Positions 44,622 through 63,744 of a stretch of DNA of 64,000 nucleotides are shown piece by piece. The stretch is from Dugong dugon (Eukaryota > Chordata > Mammalia > Sirenia > Dugongidae), in assembly GCA_030035585.1 (NCBI GenBank), contig CM057460.1:219935711-219999710 (forward strand), read 5' to 3'. Made by a program: the position numbers and the translations under genes. How positions within the stretch are numbered: position 1 is the stretch's first letter; each line of letters opens with the position of its first letter. The notes under the pieces were generated by a model, which saw nothing but the letters and a program-made list of their open reading frames with translations, was not told the origin of the DNA and ran no database searches.

Positions 44622-44810
44622 TTTTTTTTTTTTTTTTTGCAGGTAACTTAAAAGAGAAAGTTTTATTATCGTATAGCACTAACAATCCACTAACTGCCTT
44701 AAGCAGAAATCTCAAAATAAAAAGTAACGTGAGCCTTCCCTTTGAGGATGCAGGGGAAAAATGCATTTGTTGTTGCTGTTGCGGTTGGATACCTCTATTT
44801 CTTTTTTGAT
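44622..44810 (-). pseudogene. Retrocopy tail of an unidentified transcript
   Basis: An 18-nt T run (44622-44639) is followed by GCAGGTAACTTAAAAGAGAAAG and TTTTATTATCG. Read on the minus strand this is unrelated transcript-like sequence with ATAATAAAAC about 20 bases before a poly(A) tract, the layout of a processed mRNA end. It matches no repeat family in this window. About 150-170 bp remain, so it is a 5'-truncated retrocopy, probably of a 3'UTR. I do not recognise the parent gene. Confidence 0.5.
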
Positions 44811-44828
44811 TTATTATTTATTTTTTTA

Positions 44829-49305
<4,477 letters not shown>

Positions 49306-49533
49306 GATTATTGATTTAGAGTATATACTGCATTCTGGAGCATAGCACCTTATCCTCATAGGGTGCCATCTCCAAGCTAATAGCTCAGCTGTGCCTTCAA
49401 AAGGCCACTTCATTGCTCTATCTGTCTAGCAACATATGGGTGGTGTGATATGGGATAAACCGGTAGATCCCATGGCTGGTATCCCACTGCCATACCTCCA
49501 TTGTTGTGAAATGGAACTCTTGATCCAAGATGA

Positions 49534-50056
49534 TGTTATGGATTGAATTGTGTCCCCCCAAAATGTGTGCCAACTTGGCTAGGCCATGATTCCTAGTATT
49601 GTGTGGTTGGTCTCCATTTTGTTATATGATATAATTATACTACGTGTTGTAAATCCTAACCTCTATGATGTTAAAGAGGCTGGATTAGAGGCTGTTATGT
49701 TAATGAGACAGAACACAATCTACAGGATTAGGCTGTATCATGAGTCAATCTCTTTTGACATATAAAAGAGAGAATCCAACAGAGAAGAGAGGGACTTCAT
49801 TACCACCAAGCAAGAAAAGCCAGAAGTGTGCACATCCTTTGGACACAGGGTTCCTGTGTGGAGAAGCTCCTAGATCCAGGAAAGATTGATGACAAGGACC
49901 CTCCCCGAGAGCCAACACAGACAGAAAGGCTTCCCCTGGAGCTGGTGCCCTGAATTTGGAATTCTAGCCTCCTAAACTGTGAGATAATAAATTTCTGTTT
50001 CTTAAAGCCATCCACTTGTAGTATATCTGTTATAGCAGCACTGGATAACTAAGACA
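49534..50056 (+). mobile_element. Solo LTR, MaLR-like family, copy 4, in ERVL
   Basis: It begins TGTTATGGATTGAATTGTG and ends CTGGATAACTAAGACA. The flanks GATGA (49529-49533) and GGTGA (50057-50061) match at 4 of 5. TATAAAA is at 49761-49767 and AATAAA at 49986-49991. It lies on the opposite strand to the ERVL remains on both sides and is inserted into them. Confidence 0.88.
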
Positions 50057-50061
50057 GGTGA

Positions 50062-51060
50062 TGTTATGCAACGTTTTGTGTCAATGGGTCATACCTTTTA
50101 AAATCCACAGATAGTGGTTATGCTGGCCTTGGATAGATAGAGGTGTTATGATCTGGAAAGGAAATACACACAAAATAATTCCAGTGAAGATAAATTTCTG
50201 TCCCTTTCAGTGTGGAAGTGGTCTAATGATGTCAACTTGCACTGAAGGGGCTGGTTGGTCTCCTTAAAGGATGGTATCATATCAGGGGGTCACACTTTCT
50301 GATTTTCCTTACTGATAATGAAGGAAAAAGACCACTTTTTCAGATCAATGCCCACATGCTATGTACCTGAGGCCATGTTAATCTTTTCTAGCAAAGGTAA
50401 TGCAACTGGCAGAGCAGTTTCCATTGGGGCTACTACTTGGTTGAGTTTGTGGTACTCTGCTGACATCATACAGGGTTTGCCTGGTTTTTGTAGAGACAAG
50501 ACTGGTGAATTGAATGAAGATAAGCTAGGGACCACCACTCCACACCCTTTAGGTCTTTAAGGGTGGCAATAATCTCTGCCATTCCATTGAGATGTGATAG
50601 TGTTTCTTCTTTCTCATCTTGACTGAGTTTGGGGCAGTTTCAGAGCTTCTACTTGGTCTTCCCACTATAATGGAGCTTATGCCACAGGCCATGGATCCAA
50701 CACGGAGGTTTTGTCAACTAAGTATGTCTATATTCAGTGGACTCCCTTTCTGCCAAGACTCCATTTATACTTGGTCCCCACGTACTCCTACTCTAACAGG
50801 GAAGCTGATGCTTTGAGTCCTCAATTTCCGCTTGGATTCTGTATTCAGTAACCCTCAAAATGTTTGGGTGTCTCCTCTCCTAGTATATGGTTACTCACGT
50901 AAGTGTCCATAGGTCCTTTTGGAGAATGTCTAGGGAAATTAATACTGCATGCATTTGCCATGGTGTTGGTGGGTTCTGCCTCCTGGAGACCCAGCCTCCC
51001 TTTCATTCAATTATTGCTGAGCCTGAAAACTGGCTCAGGTCTGAAAACTGTGCAAGTAAT
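50062..51060 (-). pseudogene. ERVL pol remnant (RT and integrase traces)
   Basis: Reverse transcriptase traces lie near 50540-50340: a piece reading FNSPVLSLQKP-like, then YHKLNQVVAPM, the conserved stretch that precedes the first catalytic RT motif. Integrase core traces lie near 50270-50180, with a QVDIIRPLP piece broken by a stop. RT and integrase pieces are closer together than in a full pol, so the RT palm and RNase H region are largely deleted. Stops and frameshifts are frequent. It is a non-functional fossil. Confidence 0.65.
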
Positions 51061-51163
51061 CTTGATTTTTAATTGGTATGGCTGCCTTCAACCTCTTGAT
51101 TGTCCATCTTTGATTTCTCATAGAGATTTACATAGATCCTTGTATTGATGTATTTGTATAGAT

Positions 51164-51418
51164 CTGCATTGCTCAACTTCAGCATTATTGACATATTGCA
51201 CCAGATAATTCTTTGTTGTGGGGGACTGCCCTGATCATTGTAGGGTATTAGCAGCACCCCTGGCATCTACTCACTAGATGACGGTTGGGCTCTCCCCTCT
51301 TTAACGTTTTGATAGCTAAAAATATCTCCCCCAACTTGTGACAACCGTAAAGGTCTCCAGACATTGCCAAATGTCCTCTGGGGCAAAGTTGCTCCCCGCC
51401 TCCCATTGAGAACCAGTG
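51164..51418 (-). mobile_element. MER20 (hAT-Charlie MITE), antisense
   Basis: On the minus strand it starts CACTGGTTCTCAATGGGAGG, passes GGACATTTGGCAATGTCTGG, and ends in a TTGAGCAATGCAG terminus, the MER20 pattern. The 8-bp flanks GTATAGAT (51156-51163) and GTACAGAT (51419-51426) differ at one base, as expected for a hAT insertion. An extra segment of about 35 bp lies in the middle. Confidence 0.9.
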
Positions 51419-51562
51419 GTACAGATTGAGCAATGCCCTTGTGGGTTGTCCCTCTATTTTACCTACGTGGAGGCTGTGTTCAATTTACATCTAGAGACAT
51501 AGTAATGTGCCAGTCAGACTCTTCTACTCATTATGATTATTGCACCCACCTTGCTTTGGTGG

Positions 51563-51772
51563 AGTCCCTGGGTGTCACAAACAGTTAAGTGCTCGACTAC
51601 TAACTGAAAGATTGGTGGTTTGAACCTATCTAGAGGAGCCTTGGAAGAAAGGCCTGGAGATCTGCTGCTGAAAGGGCTCAGCCTTGAAAACCCTATAGAG
51701 ACGAGTTCTACTCTGCAACACATGGCTTCGCCATGAGTCAGAATTGGCTTGACAGAAACTGGTTTGGTTTGG
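51563..51772 (+). mobile_element. AfroSINE, sense, inside ERVL
   Basis: The head GGAGTCCCTGGGTGTCACAA, A-box area AGTTAAGTGCTCGACTAC, B-box area GGTTTGAACC, and the tail module CGCCATGAGTCAGAATTGGC are all present. It ends in GGTTTGGTTTGG rather than the CAACAAC tail, an AfroSINE subtype end. Confidence 0.9.
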
Positions 51773-52671
51773 TTCTCTTGGATGGTTCAGTGTTGCCACC
51801 TGGCCTCTCTTAATTCTGGAGCCTATCATCACTGTTACTTTCAGGAAGCCTGGTTTGTAATGGCTGTCCCTACCAGTGGTCTTAGCCTGTGGACAGACAC
51901 CACTGTGCTAACAGTGATGCTGGGGTCTCTCTCATCAGCACTTTCTTTATTGCTTTGGGAAAGGCAATGTCCTCATTGCATTTCCAAGACTTACATGGTA
52001 AGTCCACTTTAAGCCTTCTGATCTCCTCTTCCTATTTTTGCCATAACAGCTCTGGCATTTGTACTTCGCTCAATGCAGGCCATCTCTCTCTAAGATTCCA
52101 AGAGCCACTCTAGTGGCTTGTTATTATCTCCTGGGGTCTTTCCCAGAGAGTTAAGTCTTGTATCATCGGGTAGTTTTCCCATGCCAATAACTTTTCTCTT
52201 GTCCAGCTTTATTTTCTGCCACCACTCCTACCTTCCTGCCTTGATCCAACACTCTTGGAATCCAGTCCCATACGTATTCTCTTGACTCCTGCCTGTGTAT
52301 TTGGCTAAGTCCTGCAGGGCCTTTAGGGATAGTTCCTTTCTTCCCTTAGCAGGTCCAACACTTTCCCAGCCAGTTAATATAGAAATTTAACCCTAGTTTT
52401 GAGCATGGTGGCCAGGAGGGGAGATAGGAGCAGAACCTAGGGTGAGCATGCACTATCTTGTAAGATAGAATCCTCTGCGTCATCTTGAAGCACCAGGAGG
52501 ACCAACCTTTAATAGAGAGTATGTAGTTTTGCAAGCCCAGAAGGATCACAGGGATCTGGGAATTCAAGATCTTCAAGGACATTCACCCATAACTCAGGAT
52601 CCCATTGCCTCCCAATCAGACCCTGACCTTGGTGTACCATACCTGCTGGAGCTGAGAAGGTAATCTTCTTT

Positions 52672-52883
52672 GGAGTTCCTGGGTGGTGCAAGTGGTTAAA
52701 GTACTCATCTGCTAAGCGAAAGGTTAGAAGTTCAAGTTCACCCTGAGAAACCTTGAAAGAAAAACTGGGAATCTACTTCCAAAAACCAGTCACTGACAAG
52801 CCTATGGAGCACAGTTATACTCTGACACACATGGGGTTGCCATGAATTAGAGTCAACTCACTGGTGACTGTTTTTTTTTTTTT
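52672..52883 (+). mobile_element. AfroSINE, sense
   Basis: The head GGAGTTCCTGGGTGGTGCAA, A-box area GGTTAAAGTACTCATCTG, B-box area AAGTTCAAGTTCACCC and tail GGTTGCCATGAATTAGAGTC are present. A T run at 52871-52883 replaces the usual tail. Confidence 0.88.
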
Positions 52884-53032
52884 TTAAACTGGAGTTATGC
52901 TATACTTATGATTAACTCTTGGGCGTGTCCTCAGCTTTTTCCGCTTTCAGGCTGTAGAAATGAGTCTTTTTATATGCTGCCCAAGAAGCTGTCTGGGTTT
53001 CACACTTACCCTTAAATTCCTCATTAATCTGT

Positions 53033-53163
53033 CGTCAGGAAAGACCAATAGCTAGAAAGGAACATCATGTTTGGTAAAGTAGAGAGTCAGCGAAACCCTC
53101 AATGAGATGGATTGACATGGATTCCATGACCTGGAGCCCGCTCGACAGCAACTGACAGCAATA
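53033..53163 (+). mobile_element. RTE LINE 3' fragment (R4), sense
   Basis: GTCAGGAAAGACCAATAGCT, ACATCATGTTTGGTAAAGTA and ACCCTCAATGAGATGGATTG match the C-terminal end of the RTE ORF. It jumps, by an internal deletion, to GCTCGACAGCAACTGACAGC at the end. Confidence 0.8.
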
Positions 53164-53847
53164 AGCCTTGCCTTATTTTTCTCCACAGCCTTGATTTTCC
53201 CAGCAACAGCCATCTAATTCCATTGTCCTTATAACTAATCTTTCTCATATACCCTTCAAATGTCTGACACATTGCCCTCGCCAGTGTGCACTCTCTCCCA
53301 GAGGTATATCATTCCACGTCTCCCAGGGTGAATGGTTTAACAAGTGCATTACTCCTGTGCACAGGGGTCTCCATGCCCCACCTACTACCAATGAGCTGTC
53401 CTCAAAGCCAACTGGTCAGCAGGTGACCCAGCTCAGAGCCCCATGTCAGTGTGTGTTTCTCATGCTACTCCTTGTAGAAACCATCTCAGGCCAGCTCACC
53501 TGCAAGCTGGTAGGGATAAGAATGCAAGGCAATATAGTGGTTTACCTTGTGATAACATCCATGTGGGAGTAAAAGGAGCAGGACAGGCAGAGAGGATTTA
53601 GGCTGTGGTTCAGGCGGAACAGATATCTCAGCCAATCCCACAGGAAGCTTTGAACCTGGGATGACCACACAGAGTGGTGCTGAATTGGAGCAGGGAGGCC
53701 AGGTCTTCATATTCTGCATTGACTAGTTATTGGATGTGGACAACTCACCATGGCATTGCGATTTTGGGTGCGATAGCTCCCTTCAGCTGAGCGAAGTCTC
53801 CCTAAAACTCTCAGGAGTTGGAGGAATGACTTCTTCATTCCTGAGAA
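53164..53847. other. Unclassified, possibly more ERVL
   Basis: No family is recognised with confidence. It may be the upstream (gag-side) continuation of the antisense ERVL remains, but I found no motif to prove it. Confidence 0.35.
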
Positions 53848-54052
53848 CAAGTTACCATGGAGTCGACTCTTACTCATGGCAACCTCATGTGTGTCAGAAT
53901 TGAACCGTGCTCCATAGGGTATTCAATGGCTGATTTTTCAGAAGTAGATCACCAGGCCTTTCTTCCGAGGTATCTCTGGGTGGACTTGAACCTTTAACCT
54001 TTTGGTCAGCGGGAAAAAGCATTAGCTGTTTGAATCATCCAGGGACTCCTTA
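53848..54052 (-). mobile_element. AfroSINE, antisense
   Basis: From the tail (AGTTACCATGGAGTCGACTC, then ACTCATGGCAACCTCATG) to the head complement (GAATCATCCAGGGACTCC). Full length, with an extra short insert in the A-box area near 54010. Confidence 0.88.
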
Positions 54053-54831
54053 TTCCTGAGAGGATGGGGGATCTAGGCGGTCCACTACAGTGTTCCCTAC
54101 CAAAACCAACCTCAGCAACAGTTTAGACAAGTGCCAAAAAAATAACTGATAAGCAATTTTGGAAGCAATCACTGGAGAGTGAATTGGAGAAGTTCACCTG
54201 TGGAAAGTGGGAGCAGGAAAATAATTAAGGACTCAACAAATACAATTCTGAATGCTGTCATGGCTACTGAGAACCAGAAACGTATCAACAGATTCATGAC
54301 ATGACCTTCAGTGATGGGCTGGGGGTTGAGGCATCAGAGATGACAGCTCTTTGAATACAAACACCTGCTGACCTTTTCATCAAAGAAAGGAGCTGCAGAG
54401 GGTGACATGCTCTGTGAAATCCAGACCATGCATATCCAGAGGACAGGGAAGGACATTTAATTGGTCTGAAAAGGACTTCAAGTTATAAAATGACCTTTTC
54501 ATCCATAACCAAGGAGCAATTTAAACCTTAAAAATAGCAGCTTCAGGTAAGATTACAACACTTGAAATTAGAAGATGAGAAAATAAAGAGGTTTCAGAAA
54601 GTTAGCGTACAGGCATTGCCTGTCCATGTCTCTCTACCCTATCATTCCCCTTTCTCTGCTATTGGCTGGTGTTTTTACAAAGAAAAAGTGACCTCATCGA
54701 GTGTCAAGGTGAGACAGGAGGTTGTATAAGAGAAACACAAATTATTTTAGATGGAGAGATAGAGGTGGAGAGGGAGGAGAGAGAGCAAGCATAACCAATT
54801 TTTAACAACTTCAAGAAATAATAAAATGCAT
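54053..54831. other. Intergenic DNA, nothing recognised
   Basis: No gene or repeat family is recognised. A purine-rich GAGAGGGAGGAGAGAGAG stretch lies at about 54768-54785. Confidence 0.4.
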
Positions 54832-54889
54832 ACATCTGTATCAGTTAGGGTTCTCCAGAGAAATAGAACCAATAAAATATGGATCTCCA

Positions 54890-55002
54890 TCTCTATCATC
54901 TATCTATGTATCTACGTATCTCTCTCTACCTACCTACCTACCTATCTACCTATCATCTACCTATCTACCTACATATCTATCTATCTATCTATTGATAGAT
55001 TT
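54890..55002. repeat. (ATCT/ACCT)n tetranucleotide tract in MLT2
   Basis: A run of ATCT and ACCT units, with GTAT and TCTC interruptions, occupies the position where MLT2 normally has a short TA/GA-rich simple sequence. It was probably seeded by the LTR and then expanded. Confidence 0.88.
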
Positions 55003-55195
55003 ATTTTAAGGAATTGGTTCATGTGATTATGGAGATTGGGAGGCTGGAAATTCAGGAAAGAGTTGATGTTGCAATTTTGGGTCAGAAATCCTTAGGAAAA
55101 GTGACAGGCTGGAAACTCAGCAGGATTTCTGTGTTGCAGTCTTGAGGCAGAATTCCTTCTTTTCCAGGAAATCTCGGTTTTTGCTCTTAAGACCT

Positions 55196-55633
55196 TGTCT
55201 TAGTTTCCTAGAGCTGCCATACAAAATACCACAAAGTGAGTGGCTTTAAAGAACAGAAACTTATTTTCTCACAGTTAGGAAGCCTAGGAGTCCACATTCA
55301 GGGTGTCAGCGTGTTGATTCCTTTGAGGGTTCTGAGAAAGAAACCATTCTCTGCCTCTCCCCAGCTTCTGGTGACAGTGATGATTCTTGGTGTTCCTTTG
55401 CTGCTTATCCATGTATCTTCACATGATGTCTTCCCCATGTGTCTCTGTGTCAGTTTTCCCCTTTTATAAGACACCACTCAGAAGGGGCCAGAACCCAGTC
55501 TACTCCAATTTGACTTCATTAACTTAACTGATAATGTCTTCAAAGAAAGACCCTATTTCCAAACAAGCTCACATTCAGGGTACAGGAGTTAGGACTTTAA
55601 CACATCTTTTTGGAGGACACAAGTCAAACCACA
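55196..55633 (-). mobile_element. MaLR-type LTR inserted into MLT2, antisense
   Basis: On the plus strand it begins TGTCTTAGTTTCCTAGAGCT and ends GGAGGACACAAGTCAAACCACA. It has a TTATTTTCTCACAG segment near the start (complemented polyadenylation area) and TTTTATAAGACACCACTCAG in the middle, as in MLT1/MST LTRs. MLT2 sequence continues on both sides. The flanks GACCT and AGGTC do not give a convincing direct repeat. Confidence 0.75.
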
Positions 55634-56029
55634 AGGTCTGTACCTTCAGCTGATTGGATGAGGTCCACTCATATTATGGAGGGTAATCTACTTTACTTAA
55701 GGTAAGTGGATTGAAATGTTAATCACATCAACAAAATACCTCCATAGCAACACCTAGACTAGTGTTCGATGAAACAACTGGGCACTATAGCCTAGCCAAG
55801 TTGACACATAAAATTGATCATCACAACATCTACTCAATAAATAAAATATACACATCTATTATATAGAGTGGAGAGTTAAGAGAGACAAATACCTTGTAGA
55901 AGAGATGGAGAAAATGTGCTTGTTGGTTGAGAAGGAATCAGTGGCTGAAAGGCAGCTGTGCAATATGCAAATTTGCTAAAACCTTCGAAGGTCACAATCT
56001 ATCATTTCTGTTAATCTATTTCTCCATTT

Positions 56030-56668
56030 GGAGAAAAAATTGAAATTTTCAATGAGTTCATTCTACTTGGATCAACAATCTATGCTCTTGGAGGCAGCAT
56101 TCAAGAAATCAGATGAAGTATTGCATTGGTCAAATCTGCTGCAAAAGACCTCTTTAAAGTTCTCAAAAGCAGAGATGTCACCTTCATGAGCAAGGTACAC
56201 CTGTCCCAAGCCATGGTGTTTTCAATCATCTTATATGCATGCAAACCTGAACAATGAAAAAGAAGATAAGAAGAAGAATTGATGCATTCCAATTGTGATG
56301 TTGGTTAAGAATGCTGAATATACCAGGGACTGCCAGAAAACTGAACAAATCAATCTTAGAAGGAATACAACTATAATACTCCTCAGACGTGAGGATGGTG
56401 AGACTTTATCTTGCTCATTTTGGACATGTCATCAGGAGGGACCAATCACTAGAAAAGGACTTCATGTTTGGTAAAGTTGAGGGTCAGTGAAAATCAGGGA
56501 AACCCTCAATGAGATGGATTGACACAGTAGCCTCTACAATGGGCCCAAACATACCAACGATCATGAATATGGTATAAGATACGGTATAAGACCTTGCAAA
56601 GTTTTGTTCTGTTATACATAAGGTCACCATAAGTGGCGCCAAAGTGACAGCAACTAACAACAACAATT
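56030..56668 (+). mobile_element. BovB-like RTE LINE 3' end (R5), sense
   Basis: It begins GGAGAAAAAATTGAAATTTT, equivalent to the NGEKIEVVKDF coding region of other copies. It runs through CAAATCTGCTGCAAAAGACC and ACATGTCATCAGGAGGGACC to the tail AAGTGACAGCAACTAACAAC. Coding is broken throughout. The 3' end is complete. Confidence 0.87.
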
Positions 56669-56824
56669 TCTCCTTTAAAAAGGCAATAATACCCAATCCT
56701 GTAGGTTTAAAACAGGTCCACTTTGCCATAAATTTCTTTAACATTTTAAAAAGTTGACTTAAAATTTGAAGGCATAAAGAATACTTTTTATTTTTCCTAT
56801 AAAAGTTGTTTAATGTTTAAAGGG

Positions 56825-58337
56825 TTTTCCATTGTTTAAGTTTCTTTAATAATTTATTTTATTTTTGTTGTTGTAGTTGGGAATATATACAGTAGAACAT
56901 ACACCAACACAATTTCTACATATGCAATTCAGTGACATTGATTACATTCTTTGTGTTGCACAACCATTCTCACCCTCTTTTTTCAAGTTGTTGCTCCCTC
57001 ATTAACATAAAGTCACTGCCAGCTAAGGTTCCTATCGAATCTTTTGAGTAGCTGTTGTCAATTTGATCCCATATAGATAGATCTTAAAAGAGCACAATGC
57101 TCTAGGCAGGCATTCTTTACTAGTTAAGCTACATTACTGTTTTTGTTTTAAGAAGGCTTCAGGGTATATTTTTGGTTTAAGGTTTAAAGATTATCTCAGG
57201 GCAATGTTTCTCAGGGATTCATCCAGCCTCCATGGCTCCAGAAAGACTGGGTTCTATAAGAGTTTTAAATTCTGCCTGTGTATTCCTTTTTTTGATCAAG
57301 ATTCTTCGGTAGAATCTTTGATCAAAATGTTCAGTAATGGTAGCTGGGCACCATCCAGTTCTTCTGGTATCCTGGCAAAGGAGGCAGTTGTTCATGGAGA
57401 CAGATAGTCACACATTCCATTTCCTCCTCCTATTCCTGATTCTCCTTCTTCCTCTGTTGCTCCAGGAGAATAGAGACCAATTGTGCCTTGGATGGCTGCT
57501 TGCAAGCTTTTAGGACCCCAGGCACTATGCAACGAACTAGGAGGTAGAATAGAAGTACTAACCACGTTATTGGACCAGTTAACTGGGAAGTCTCATTGAA
57601 ACCATGATCCTAAACCTCCAAACCAGGGAACCAGGTCCCATGAGGTGTTTGATTGTACATAAGCAGCCTCAGCAGTGACTCTTTTTTGTTTTTTTTGTCA
57701 TTGTTGTAAACATATCTATCACACAACATTTGCCAATACTGCTTTTTACAGGTGTACAACTTATTGATACCAATTACATTGATCAGCTGTGCAATCCCAC
57801 TGTTAATCAACATGATTTTTCTATCACTGTAAACTGAGTTCAGGTAGTCCCTGACTTATGTGACATAAGTCAAATACCTCTTTTCTTTTTTAGTTGTCAT
57901 TATTATTGCCTTCTGTTATCAGTATCTTTATAAATCTGGTCTTTATTTGTTGAGTGAATATTTGAGAATGATAACATCAGCAAATTACACTGCAACATTG
58001 TAAGTACTACATATTAATAATGATCAGAAGTACAAAAACAAACTGAAACAATCTTAAGTGCCGTTCACTGTAACTCAAACACGTCATAAGGTGGGGACTA
58101 CCTGTATTCCATAAACAACCCCTCCTTCCTCCTACCCCTGGAAGTAAACTTTGGTCTCTATACATTTACCTGTTCTTGTCCTTTTATGTAAGTGAGGTCA
58201 TACAATATATGCTCTTTTGTGATGAACTTATTTCACTTAGCATAAAGTCTTCAAGCTCCATCCATATTGCAGCATGTATTAAGACTTCATTTCTCTTACT
58301 GGCTGAGTAATATTCATTCCATTGTATGTATGTAACA
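56825..58337 (-). mobile_element. L1-F: older L1 3' end, antisense, interrupted twice
   Basis: The 3'UTR (about 56850-58180) holds the TTCAGTGACATTGATTACAT and TTGCACAACCATTCTCACC block and a GCAAGCTTTTAGGACCCCAG block found in modified form in L1-A and B. The ORF2 end (58180-58337) holds TGATGAACTTATTTCACTTA and the poorly conserved final residues. An inverted-repeat DNA transposon sits at 57841-58104. L1-E enters at 58338, so the rest of L1-F should reappear beyond the right edge of the window. Confidence 0.75.
57841..58104. mobile_element. Short inverted-repeat DNA transposon
   Basis: The left end CAGGTAGTCCCTGACTTATG and the complemented right end CAGGTAGTCCCCACCTTATG agree at about 17 of 20 positions. 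The flanks TT and TA could be a decayed TA duplication as used by Tc1/mariner-Tigger elements. At 264 bp it is non-coding. It interrupts the L1-F 3'UTR. Confidence 0.72.
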
Positions 58338-59517
58338 CTTTTTTTTATTTTTACTTTTTTTAATTGTACCTCAGGTGAAGGCTTACAGAGCAAATACTTT
58401 CTCATGAAACAGTAGTACACATGTTGATTTATGACATTGGTTAACAACCCCACAACATATCAACCCTCTAACTTCTCAACCTTTTTTTTTTTTTTGTAAA
58501 AATACACATAGCCAAAGTACACCATTTCAAAAATTTCTACTTGCACAGTTCAGTGACATCGACTACGCTTTTCCAGTTGTGCTTTTATTCTCACTTAAGA
58601 TGAAGGCTTACAGAACAAAATAGTTTCTCATTTAACATTTACTACAAATGTTGCCCTATGACAATGATTAACAATCTCACAATACATCAACAATATCCTT
58701 ACTCAACCTTGGGTTCCCTATCACCAGCTTCCTTGTCCCCTTCTGCGTTCTGGCCCTTGTCACTGGACTCCTGTACCTTGTTAATCTCATTTGGTTTTAC
58801 AGGGCTGTCCACTTCCAGGCTGAACAGTGAACCTCAGAGGTAACTTCACCACTGAACTAAAAGGGTGTCTGGGGGCCATACTCTTGAGGTTTCTCCACTC
58901 TCCTTTAGGCCAGTAAATCTGGTCTTTTTTTGTGACTTAGAATTATGCTCTACATCCTTCTCTAGCTCAGTCCAGAACCCTCTGTTGTGATCCTGGTCAG
59001 AGCAGTCAGTGGTGGTAGCCGGGCACCATCTAGCTGTACTGGACTCAGTCCAGTGGAGCCTTGGTAGCAGTGGACAATTAGTCCTTGGGAGTAATCTTTT
59101 CGTTGTATCCTGTTCTCTTCATTCTCCCTTGCTCCCAAAGGGATGAGACCATTGGAGTATTTAGATGGCTGCTCACAGGCTTTTAAGACCCCAGACACTA
59201 CTCACCAAGGTAGAATGTAGAGCATTGTCTTTATAAGCTGTGTCATGCCAACTGAGCTAGATGTTCCCCAAAACCATGGTCCCCAGAGCCCTCCTCCCAG
59301 CAATTCAGTCCCTCAGGGAGTTTAGATGTGTCTATGGAGCTTCCATGACCTTTCCTTGTACAAGTTGTGCTAGCTTCCCCTGTATTGTGTACTGTCTCAA
59401 CCTTCACCCAAGATACCACTTATCTACTGCCTATTTAGTATTTTCCACCCCACCCCTCCCATCCCTGGTAACCAACAAAGATTGTTACATTTTATGTGTG
59501 AACTTTTTCATGGGTTT
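58338..59517 (-). other. L1-E 3'UTR
   Basis: About 1.18 kb, nearly identical to 13334-14534 (L1-B). It holds a T run near 58482-58494. Plus-strand frames such as 59261-59560 are antisense shadows. Confidence 0.8.
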
Positions 59518-63326
<3,809 letters not shown>

Positions 63327-63744
63327 TTTGTAATGCTTTTTTTTTGTGGTGCTGAAGTTTTCTTTGTTCTTACTCTCTTGTGCTGAGTTACTTTTGTTTG
63401 TGGATTGTTTTTTCATTTCTTTTCTTTTTGTAGGTTTTGCTTTTGCTGAGACTCTGTTTTTCTTCTTTATTTTTATGAGTATGTTTGTTAACTTTCTTTG
63501 TGGTTAGCATGAATTTTACCCTTATCTTTCTAAGTTTGAAGCAGTCTACCATTACTTGGTATCGCCTTGCCTTCCTCTCCATTAGAAGGTTCCATACCTA
63601 TGCCGTTTATTCCCTCTTTTATTGTTTTGTTGTTGTTGTCATTTATTGATTAACTGCTCTGATTCCCTGTTGTATTTCTTTTGGTTTTGGGTAGTCCTCG
63701 AGAGGTCATTTCCTAGATTGGTATCTGGCTTGTATGATCCTGTG

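Larger units (their letters stand above)
49306..52671 (-). mobile_element. ERVL-type provirus internal region, antisense, decayed
   Basis: A stretch of old endogenous retrovirus read right to left. Pro-pol remnants lie at about 50062-51060, followed at lower coordinates by integrase sequence up to 50062 and on to 49306-49533. The 5' side (51427-52671) is less clear and may be gag/pro. It is interrupted by an LTR at 49534, MER20 at 51164 and an AfroSINE at 51563. No own LTRs were identified with certainty. ERVL elements lack env. Confidence 0.65.
54837..55825 (-). mobile_element. MLT2-type ERVL LTR, antisense, split by another LTR
   Basis: On the plus strand it begins TGTATCAGTTAGGGTTCTCC and ends GACACATAAAATTGATCATCACA. 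A perfect 5-bp target duplication ACATC lies at 54832-54836 and 55826-55830. The middle is interrupted at 55196-55633. The left part carries an expanded tetranucleotide tract. MLT2 LTRs belong to ERVL proviruses, so this may be related to the pol remains at 49306, though the two are not adjacent. Confidence 0.9.

Noticed and set aside
55191-55638. A target duplication for the inner LTR in MLT2
   Set aside because: GACCT on the left and AGGTC on the right are inverted, not direct. A direct match is only 3 of 5, so no duplication is claimed.
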